This document shows, in pieces, positions 45,701 through 57,700 of a DNA stretch of 64,000 nucleotides. The position numbers and the translations under genes are program-made. Each line of letters opens with the position of its first letter. Within the stretch, counting starts at the first letter, position 1. Origin of the DNA: Carposina sasakii (taxonomy: Eukaryota; Arthropoda; Insecta; Lepidoptera; Carposinidae); contig CP053155.1 of the NCBI GenBank assembly GCA_014607495.2, positions 14,136,001 to 14,200,000 on the forward strand. Reading direction: 5' to 3'. The notes under the pieces are model-generated. The model saw only the letters and a program-made list of their open reading frames with translations, was not told where the DNA came from and did no database searches.

Positions 45701-48700
45701 ACAAACAAACAAACAAACTCTTCAGCTTTATAATATTAGTATAGATATAAATACTGTCCAAATTACACTTATTTTTGTATAAATCAATCGGTTCAAATAA
45801 ACTTGACAAACACACGAAAGAATCACCACGCTATAAAGTCGGAGTCACGAGTTACACTGAATAGAAACAAGCGTGAGCGCCGGTTTCGCACAGTTATCGC
45901 AGTATCCCTCCCCCGCCGCCCCGCTTGACCCCGACACGAACTCAATGTCATAACAGCGAGCTGACTATATAAGTGAAATATTTACACCACATTTTTGTTT
46001 CTAAGACTAATAGTTTTTTAATTATTAAGGTACGATGATATAGACCTTTTCGTTACGGTCCAGTTTTTAAACCTGGTACCCGTATGTGTCGGCGTGATTT
46101 TAAAGACGTTTCACGTCAAAAAACGGAAGAGTATAATCGGCCACTATGCCTAGCTATGAGAAGGCCTTTGATTCGATCGAGACATGGGCAATGCTGCAGT
46201 CTCTCCAGCGGTGCCATATTGACCATCGATATATCGAAGTGCTGAAGTGTTTATACAGCAACGCCACCATGTCGGTATGAGTATAGGAGTGGAGCACTGA
46301 GCCGATTTCATTGCAGAGGGGAGTGAGACAAGGAGATGTTATTTCTCCGAAGCTCTTCACCAATGCAGTGGAAGATGCCTTTAAGTTTCTCGAATGGAAA
46401 GGACTCGGCATCAATATCAATGGCGAATACATCACTCACCTTCAGTTCGCAGACGACATCGTGGTCATGGAAGAATCGCTGAAGGATCTAAGCACAATGC
46501 TCGATGGCCTAATCGAGTCTCCCAACAGGTGGGCCTGAAGATGAACATGGACAAGACGAAGATCATATCGAACGTCCATGTGCCGCCCACTCCTGTACTG
46601 GTTGGGAGCTCGATGCTCGAAGTTGTTCACGAGTATGTTTACCTGGGACAGACGGTCAAACTAGGTAGGTCCAACTTTGAGAAGGAATCGGTGAATCCAA
46701 GTCGGCTGGGCAGCATTCGGGAAATTACGAAGCTTATTTGTATCCAAGATACCCCAGTCCTTAAAGTCGAAGGTATTCAACCAGTGCGTGCTGCCGGTGA
46801 TGACTTACGGTGCCGAGACGTGGTCTCTAACTATGTGCCTCATAAAGAAGCTGAGGATCACACAGCGAGCGATGGAGAGAGCTATGCTTGGGATCTCTCT
46901 GCGTGATCGAATCAGAAAAACGAGGAGATCCGCAGACGTACAAAGATCACCGATATAGCTCAACGGTCCAGCAAGCTGAAGTGGCAATGGGCAGGGCACA
47001 TAGCTCGAAGAACTGATGGCCGATGGAGTGGGAAAGTTCTAGAGTGGATACCACGTATCGGCAAGCGCAGCGTGGGAAGGCCACCCGCGAGGTGGACGGA
47101 CGACCTGGCCAACGTGGCGGGCGTCGGTTGGTTGCAGGCAGCTTCCGATCGGTCGGAGTGGAGGTTGTTGGGGGAGGCCTATGTTCAACAGTGGACTTCT
47201 CAGGGCTGTAAATGATGATGATGATTTAAAATTATTAAATGTTATAACATCAATATTAATAATATTATAACATCACTGAAATCGCCGGTTCTTACGAGTA
47301 CTGTAAGCTTTGAAATTTCCTTAAATGCCAGATAAACACGTTTAACTAAAAATCGTCTATAATATAAAAGATAAAGCAGGGAAAAAGATAATCTAATGTA
47401 AAACCCACACTTCAAATTATATACAACGTTACTACCCAACTTGAAGTGGTCGACAAATATTTTGTTCGTTTCACTTATGAAGTCTCTTGATATAGGCGCT
47501 AAGGTTTATGATTCTAACTCTGTTTCATACATTTTATTCCATAAAAATCCGTGAGACTTCGTTAAAAAAACAACAAAGTAAAACAATGTCAATTCACACA
47601 AGAACTCTGCCTATTGTGATGTGTTACACGGAGTGTTTTTCCGTCGTCAACGTTTCTGAACACTACGCATTCTCCCTATATCACCACGAACATTTTTCTC
47701 TATTAAAGCATAAGCACCTGAGAATTGTCTGATTTCCAAGATATTAAAGTCCTTACTTGAGTTATCATATTGCATTTCCTTGCAGAAATGAATCGTGTGA
47801 CATTTTTTTTTTTTTCTATAAATCAAAAAACCAATTCAAGACCATAAATTGCACGCGATAAAAAAATACATACTTAGGTACCTAAAAAGAAAATCCCAGT
47901 AATTTATATTTTTGCACAAACTAAATTTATTTCACGCATTAAGTACGTACGTAAACGGTGGCAACCAAAAAACATACACAATGCACATATCCTACATAAT
48001 TAGTTGCAATAGTCTAGTCTAGGTTAAGTTTTTATTTACATCCGAGTAAACCGGAGAGCGAACAGGTGGTGGATGTTACTATAAGGGATCCGATGGTATT
48101 CCATCAATTTTAGACTTGACTATATGATGTCTTGAACGGGTAGTGTAAACCAGTTGTTAATGTTAATATTACATCCCAGGTTTTCAAACCAGTCTTAGTT
48201 GCATTTTAATGCTTTAATGTACTGCTTTATAATCTGTAAATACCACTCAGACTACGTATTGTTGTTTGTTATTAATATATTCGGCTACATAAATTACTTA
48301 ATTGCATAAAGACTACCTACTTATATTTGCCCATTATCTATAACTTTCCCTATAAATCTTGGAATTCCACATAAGGGCAATAATCATTCTAAAAAGGTAT
48401 AACCTCGCCTCTTAAAGTGACGCCTTATTTCTGAACAGGGCTCATACGAAGTAAACAAATTTTAATTTACTCAGTACACGTTGCATATCACGGCTTAGGT
48501 GCGAAGGGGGTGGGGGTGCAGGGGGAGGGGTTATGAATTAGTGCTAACAAGAGCCGTGTTCGGCGAAAGGGGCCGGTGCTTAGTATGTGCGGTCTTGTTA
48601 GGGCGATTTGAGAAGCTTTAATGCAGGACACGTAACTATTAACATAATGTTAGGGTGCATAAACGATGTGAAATTACTTCTCGAATCAATATGAGGCCTT

Positions 48701-51700
48701 AATTTTCTTGCGTTCGAGAAGTCACGTGATGAAGTCTTACTGCTATTGGTTGGAGTATTATGACAACGAACGGCAATGCAAAACAAAGCCACATCAAAAT
48801 TGCTACTAGATTCAATTTAATTTATTAGGTACCTATACCTACTCGTGTTTTCGAAATATATATTATTTGTTTATTTTGCGGCGCTATATTTCGTAACACA
48901 TAGCCGTAAACTAATATATGTGCAACAGTCAGGTCAAGTATGTCTAGTATAAAAATAATATAAATATTAATCAGCATATTTATATTATTAATTACCAGTT
49001 TTACGATCTCTATTAGATAACGTTTTACACGCGTTATTTTCCAATAGACGTCACATTTTATATGTGTATAGTAAATTATTGTAACCGTCATAGAACAATT
49101 TAATCTTATTTTATATGTAGCTATAATGTTGTTCTACTGCTGGGCAAAGGCCTTTTTGAGTCCACACGTCTCGGTTCTTTTCTAACCCCGCCACCCTGGC
49201 AGAATTTTATCAAGCCTGGAAGGCGTCCTATAGAACCTAGTCGGTGGCGATCTTCGCCCACATGTCTGGCTAAGTACATACAACTTATTGCTAGCCCAGT
49301 TCCACTTTAGCTTCTCTAGCATCTTATTTATCGATACCGATATTTAACTTGAAGGTGATAAAAATGCAAGCGGCATACGTACATTAACTAAATTCGTCGC
49401 AGTGAAGCCGCACACCATTTTCTTTACGATGCAACTTGCAAACTTACACACACGGTAGCCAAATTAATTGCTACTGTACTATGTATGAGGGAGAGATTGG
49501 TTGGGAACAATGTTAATTAGTACTTTATATACATATATACTTTATATACATATGGACACGGCGGTTTTCCGAATTGTGGTAGCCAGACCTGCTTGATCGT
49601 GAAGGAGGTCCCACAGCCACTTAACACAGTGGGAACAGATGTAAAAGATCAGTGACAAGTTGCTAGCTCATCGCCTGACAGAGCGCCCCTAAATTCCTTA
49701 GACGACAGGACATGCAGCTGATGTACCTATATCCTGGTGAAGCTCCGCATCAACACAGAGCGCTTATTTATAGTCAGGAAAAAGATAAACGGCCCACGCT
49801 TTACAAAAGATTATAGATCATGGAATATGCTACAGTAAAAGAATATACATAATACAGGATGATTTTTGGTCGTCAACGTTCCTGAAAACTACGGAATCTC
49901 TTCATCATCACGATCATTTTTCTCCATGGAAGCATACCTGGGAAGTATCTATTTCCCAAGATATTAGGGTCCAAAGTTGAGTAAATAGACTGCGTTTTTC
50001 TGCATAAATGCACATATACGCGTAGCAAGATTTTTTCACGAGAAATAATTAATATGTGTCTATGAAAAAACTAGCATAAACACTGGACACTATAAATTTT
50101 GCTCGATCAAGAAATGTTTTATTTTTTACATCGTTTCCCAGCATTTTTTTTTTGCATAAACTTACTTCACATACATCGTCATCTTCGTGACCTGTTCCCA
50201 TTCATTAGAGGTCGGCGAAATATGTTCTCTTCTTCCATTCATCTCTATTATCCGTCATCTCTTGTATTCTTTATTGTACATACAAACATTAGACAATATA
50301 GTGACTAAACAGTAAAACAGAGTGTACAAAGGTGAGTGTCTCAACTCATTATAAAATTAAAATAAACGATTTCTTTTTTTTTTGTTTCAGTGCTACGGCC
50401 CCTGCGCATGCCCATGGTGCGGAGGCATCTGGTGCTCCCGATGCTCCCGGCGCATGTCGCGATGCGCATGGTGCAGGGCCAGCTTGAGGGTACCAGCTAC
50501 CCCGTGCCTGGCCATGCAGAGGCTAGTCAACGATCTGAAGCTGCCGTGTAGAAATTATAGGTGAGTTGCTTCTGCCTTTTTAACTTCAACAAACACTTGT
50601 ATCAATCAGTGACGGCCAGACTGGATCGGATGGGCTTATGGAGGTGAAGGAGCGTGCTTTCTTGCAAAACGGGTAAAATGGGATGTACCTAGGTATACCG
50701 TGTTATCACAAATTATTTTTTAAGCTAAACAAAACCTACTAACTATAGACGTGGTTTGATAATAACCAACGTTGAAGTTTACCCACGACATTAGAATTTC
50801 CTAAAGAAGTAATATATATTCTAGTTTTATGTTTTTTACTATGTATTTATCATCCAATTGTTACTAGCCAACCTGATTTAACCTCTATGAAAATTCCCAT
50901 AAATTCAAAAAATATCCAATCTAAATTCAATTATCTTTCTTCATTTTTTATTCGATCAAATAAAAGCAATCTGATCCGTCGTATAAAATATTCAACAAAA
51001 AATCTAAGGAATTTTATCGAACAAGTTAATTAACAAAGTGAACTCCAGGTAAAATAAGAATAATAAAGAAACTGTACAATCCTATTATCCCATTGTATCG
51101 TCATTCATTATAAATGAGAGCTGTTAACCCACGAAAATGTTTTAAGGGTTCCTCAAACGTCTATAGAAACTTCATATAGAACATTTTATTTTAGCAAGTT
51201 TTATTTATCCCATATCAATTCTTACATGGAAGAATTAGAGTGCCATCCCATCAGAGTGCTATGCTATGTTGTTACAGATGCGTGTGATATCCACCTATCA
51301 TATTCATTAGCCCAAGATATCAATTATGTTAATTTGTAGATATCAAATGCATCCATATAAACGTAACTTGCAAAGGACATGAAAGGCAAAGGAAACGGTC
51401 TTAATGCATTTGCCGCCACTGAAATTAACGACAGCATACACTTACATTGATTAGGATACTGTAGTAAACTTTAGGAGAATAGAAAAACATAGCTGGCAAC
51501 ACCGCTGTCCGGCAGGCGAGATGGTGATACATTCTCCTTCCACGGGTTTGTCATATCCTTTAGTTAAGATTACAAAAATTAAAGTATACTTTGTTACAAC
51601 CTAATTTAACGTTGTTTAATTTAAACAGATACTTATAATTAGATTCTTTTTGAATAATTTGTTGAGTAATAGTTATAATAAAGATTGATTAGGTTGCATT

Positions 51701-54700
51701 ATAATTAGTTTTCTTGAAATAATATCATGATAATTTAGAATTCTACTACAAGCGCCAGATTTACGATTGAACGTTGTTCTTTTATATCGCAATACTTTAG
51801 AGTTTTTGTTCTTTGTTTAGACTATAAAATTTTTATCACGAGAGCAGGATAAAGTATTGGTTTTAGAAGGAAAATCGTAAAAGCGTAGGCACTAAATCCC
51901 TCGTAAAATTGTACATACGATTTCCAAAGAGGTATTGTATTGTAACATTCAAAGTAATTTGAACTAAAGGCATATATATACTTTGTATATATATATATAT
52001 ATACTTTGGCATAATGTCTCCTCCATATTAATTCATATTTTAGCGTTTTTTATTGTTATCACTTTACCTAATAATTTAAAATATCCGGGTTTTGATCTAC
52101 TTACGTAGATATTAAAAATACATTAGAATAATAATAAACTTATTTTATATGACTATAATTATCATTAACATATTGTTATAGTAAAATAAATGATTCTTGC
52201 AATAGGTAATCCTATTATTATTCACTTATCAATTTACATCAATAATAATGCGATAAAAGGCGTATTTATCTAAGCGGTATCGGCTTAAGCCGAGTGCATA
52301 TCACCGCAACACTCGACTTATCTACACAAGCGTTTCGCCGTCGGCCGAGACGTCGCGACGCGTCGTCCGAGCCGAACCGATGCGAATGATTAGGAACGCC
52401 CTTATTTCGTAGACATAAAGTCTTTTTGACCGGCCGATTCCGCGTCGATAAATGTAGGGAGACCCTTACGCGTAAATCCTTTATCATCGTTACGTCTGAA
52501 AAATGTTTTCGTCGATTTTTATCTTGAAACGTATGAATTATAATTATTTATAGCCAATATTGTATTATTAGACCATTTTCGAGTACTAATGCAAATCGTA
52601 TATCTACCACAGTCTGAATATTCGATTCATCAATGTCAAAATAAGATTTCAATCCTTTCAAAAATACTCTACTTACGTTTATGATAATTTGGTATTTTTA
52701 TAATTAAATATAGAAATAGAAGGATTAATTAATGTGCTATTGTATCATATTATACACAACGATGTGTTTCCGAAATGGGGTAGGTACACGTTAAGCATAT
52801 CAGACAGATGTAAATAGTCAGTGACAAGTAGCTGGTTTATCGCCTTACTGAATACCATAGTTCCTTAATTTACACTTACGATATGCCCGAAAGGAGATAC
52901 AGTTGATATATTCTAGTAGAGCCGCAAATTTTTAATTCACATGTATATTTATTTTCAGGCGCGGCTGCACCGACCTCTTAACGGCTAACACCAGAGTCAA
53001 CCACGAAGAGGATTGCAAGTTCGACACAATGATCTGTCCAATCACAGCTAACTGCTGCTCCTATACCCTTCGAAGAGCTCTCAGCGCATCTCCAGGGAAA
53101 CCACAACATCATCGCCGTCTACTCACAAAAAATCAAAATCCTCATAGAAAACTTCCAAACCAAACTCAAAAAGACCGCCTGCTGTAGAACTAAGTATAAA
53201 ATCATTCTCCTTCATCAAAAAAGCGCTTTCATCATCAAGGTCTGTATATACAACTACCACGTTCGGGTTGAGGTGATGAGACGAAAGCTGGGATACATAG
53301 CTGACGTCAAGAATGTGGCGAAAAGGAGCGAGTACTGCGCTTTAATAGAGTTCCAGAGCAAAGCTTTGTGCACTAAATCAGCTATTTTGATTGAAAACGA
53401 GAGTTATAGTAAGAAAGCTGAAGTCCAGTGGAATGATGTTATTCTCAAATCGGAGAATGATGAAGCTATTACTATTCATGTTAATATAGGTAAATCTGAT
53501 TCTGAAGTGTTGCGAAAAGATCTCAATGAGTCTTAAATGAAATTGATTATATTTGTGGGAATGATATCTAGAGAGTATAATAGTGTTCTGTGAATGATAT
53601 TGACTGATTACTTTGGGACCAATTTTTTCATTGTCGACCAGTTATTATGGGCAGTTCAAATGAGATGATTTACATGGTTGCGACAAAGTTTTTTTTATTG
53701 AAATATGACTTTTCTTCTGCAGCCTTCGAATTATTATTATATTATTAATTATCCTCATGTTAACGACGGAACCAAAACTGGATTTTTTTGATATAATAAA
53801 TGTACATATTATATTGTATGCTCGGCTTAGAAAAGCGAAATATGACTGACGTAGTTTTAGTAATAGTATAGAGATATATTTAAGATATTAAAATAAAGGA
53901 AGTATTTTGGTATAAAACGTTTGTTTCATTCTACGACTACGTGTAAAACGTTCAAATACACACAGCTGTTTCCTCAGAATGGGGAACCCGGGCCGGTAAA
54001 TGCAATAGCAAAGCCAAAGCCGCGCGATCGCGATAATTGAGAGTGCGTGTGTGCGCGGGATGAGGTGCGGAGCGCGGGAGGACACCGAGCGCTCATTGCG
54101 CGCACGCACACGCTCTCAATTATCGCGATCGCGCGGCTTCGGCTTTGCTATTGCTTTTACGTAATCAGGGGGCGGAACTGCAGTATCATGAAAGAGACCA
54201 GCCACCATTCAGCCAGATGAAAAGTCATGACAAGTTGCTAGGTTACTTCAGTTCCTTAGCAGTTTCTTAGAAGTTTAAGCTGATCTATTCTAATGAAGCT
54301 CCGCTTCAGCTCATGATGTTTTTTAATTTTATATTTTGGTGCTCATTAGCAAATAACTTTAAATGTGCCACTCGTATTTGTGTAAGTAATTTTTAACAAA
54401 AGCAATGTCCTAAAACTTTGTTCCTAAGCATACGTATTAATTAAAACACCTGTTGTTCATCCCTTTGAAGGTGTAGGTAAAGCAGCGTAAAGGAATGTTG
54501 CGTGTCGAAGTAATTTCGCTCGCAAGGGTAAAGTTGTTTTTAAAGTTAGATAAAGGATTTATCCTTTAGGATAGACCGTCACAAAGAAAGTTGAACGTCG
54601 AGTTTCCGAAGTATCTTATTCAGATAAAATAACAGGTATAACATCATTTAGGTAATATAATTATGTTATTGTCGATATAAAGGTACTTACCTTGTTTGTC

Positions 54701-57700
54701 TTTTAAACTTCATAAAGAGATAAGGCTGTAAATTGTACCTTTAGGCTATTTTATTTAAATATATGAAATTTTGACTTGTTGAAATTTAGACCGCGGCTGC
54801 CGTCTGATAGAATTAGTCAGGGGGAAATTCGCTACTTTTCGGCTGGCGTAACGTTCTCGAAAATGACTATCGCTATTTGGTATTCATTTCACGAATATCG
54901 ATATTGCGTAACCATAATAATATAAAAAATACTTTTAACAAATCAAAAAGTAGCGTCCTCTCTGATATCAGGAGCGAAAGAAAGACTGAAAATGTCTGAA
55001 ACGTTTTCCAATGGACACAGCCAAACCAAAAATGAACTATAACTAATAACGGTCCATTTAAAAGTAAAAATATGTTGTTATTTAGCGCAAGTGATCAACT
55101 TAGTAATGTGCCTGATCCATTGTGTTCTACGGTTCTATGTATGTACATAATAGAAATAAAAATATATTTATCGGAAGTTACATAGGTATGTCTTTCATAT
55201 TATTCCAAGTTTAGTAAAACAAAGGAAACAATTTCCAAGGTTATTCTAATGGAAGGCAAATGGAAGCCAATTTTATTTTGTGCATAATTAGATTTAACTG
55301 AGGTCATGTCGAAATTCAAAGCCATCAATAAAATCTATTTATTTAACTTTTACTTTTTTCCAAGGAAATAACGTAATTCGCGAATATAGAAATGCCAGTT
55401 TTTACATTAGTTCGCATGAATTATTAAATTTAATTTACTTTAAATTTAAAAAGTAGCCTAACTTATGTATATCGAAGTACATATGTAAATGTGAAAACAA
55501 ATGATTCTTTTTACCTTGGAGGTGTATTATAATATTTTTTCACGGCCAAAAAGCTTCAAAACGGCTCGCATGATGAATATTCAGTAGAACCTAAGTAAAC
55601 GTAATAAAAATTAAATCCGCGTTTAATGTATTAAGGTTGACTTTCTTTGTGGAATATTTTCATGACTTGTAATAACACTCCTATAGAGTAGGATAAAGAT
55701 AAAAAAATATAAAATAACGTAAGTAAGTAAATGATCTTAGGCTCTCATTAATCATGTCATATGCTGATGCAGGGCTGCACTAGAACACATCAGCTTCCGT
55801 GCACGTCGTAAACGTTGGCATTCCATGCAACTTGACCATTCTCTCAGGCGATAACCTAGCAACTTGTCAGTGATCACTCGCATCTCTGAGCTAAACGTGA
55901 CTGTGGCATCTCCTTTATGATCCTGCAGTTCTGGCTACCCCGTTTCAGAAACATAACTATGTATGTATGTATGTATGTTTGAACGAAAGAAAACAATTCA
56001 AAATCAAATTCAAAATCATTTATTCGACATGAAAGCATTAACAACTTGTTTGTCGATTGTCTAATTATATGTTACTTTCTATGTGCGCACCCCAAAATGA
56101 AACCGCTACCAAACAAATATGGGCCTGAATAATAAAAAAGGTTTAAACTAGGTTTAGTTAACTTGTCTTGCTATTCATGGTATAATTTGACAGATATTCT
56201 TATTCTTTATTGTACACAAAACATAATAAAAAAATATATATATTATCACGACTCATGACCTAGTCCCACACTATAAGGTCTTGTGTCGTTTAAGCAACGG
56301 TATATAAATACATAGATAAGTATATAAACATCCATATTCTTATGTTTTCTTTATTGTACACAAAACATAACAATAAATACAAAGAAATTTACAAAAGGAA
56401 TGCATACAAAGGCGTGCTTAATCTCTGCAAGAGATTTCTTCCAGCATACCAGAAAGCAATGTGAGACCAATAATTAAAGAGGTAATAATGTGTACAGAAT
56501 TAAACTAAGTACCTTTATAATAATAATAGACAAAAATAAAATATTCATACATAAATAGATTCATACCTACATACATCCAAACAATCAAATAATAAAAGTA
56601 ATGTTAGACATAATAACATATAGACATAATAGGAAAAAATATATAAAATATATTCCATATATGTATTTGCTGTCAAAAATCAAGTACAACGAGGTTGTAA
56701 AATTACGCGAGGTTTATTAGTAACGGGGTGTACTCGTATGTATAGGAATATACTTCAATATACACTCGAGCGCCCAGGGCGAAAGTAGCACAATAAATAA
56801 AAGCCGCAAGCCAAATCCGAAAGAAATAAAATTTTCACAAGCTAATAGAATAGGAATTGCTTCCAGGCTCGTAATTTGACTCTTTCCAGAGTGTTACCCT
56901 GGAATTTGTACCTGAATACTTGAAGAATCAATTCCGAGTGTATTTATTTTATTCAGTAGCAATATGCTGGAATTTCCGAGTTATGAACGCTATGTGAGTT
57001 ATGAACGTTTATGCGTTGGCAATCTGTTCATTTATAGCTTAAGTACATACAGTTGCCTATAATATACATAGATGCTTATGATACCCAAGATAATATTTTC
57101 AAAAAGGATGGCCAGAACTGCAAGATCACGAAAGATATATCACAGCCATAAGGTAGGTGCAGATGCTCAAACCCACATAATCTGAGCCTGATTGCAGTAG
57201 GTAATCATTCCTGCCAAGAGTGTCAAGCCCTAAAGTTCATACCGCCACCCATCAACGGTCACCCGAGGTGTTAAGCTATGGTTTTTATGTGGTTTTTCTG
57301 GACTCCATCGTAATTATAGTGGCCGAAAAGAAACATTACCGGGATCCTAGGAAATTATTGATATCCGCTCAGCGTATATATTAAGGTTACCTCATCGCTC
57401 GACTCACTTACTCAAGGCGATAGAAGGCTTTATACTTGATTTTTTTATAGTATATGAGCGTAAGTACTATAAACTAAGAGTAAACGAGATATGTGACTAT
57501 TTATCTGCCTGAGGGCCTCCATAGTTCCGCCATCCAACTAAGTTTTGATTCGTGCCAGGTCTTCCCTACTTTCTTCGCCTCTGCGATGATCATCCACTGC
57601 CAGCAGGCCCATCGGCTATCTATTTATTACAGTTCATCGTAATAATCTATCATTGAAACTTAATTAAATGGAAGTGGCATGTATGTTGCCAAATCTTCAG

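Noticed and set aside
53888..54109. Minus-strand frame past the ligase gene
   Set aside because: It lies mostly in a GC-rich fold-back MITE arm.
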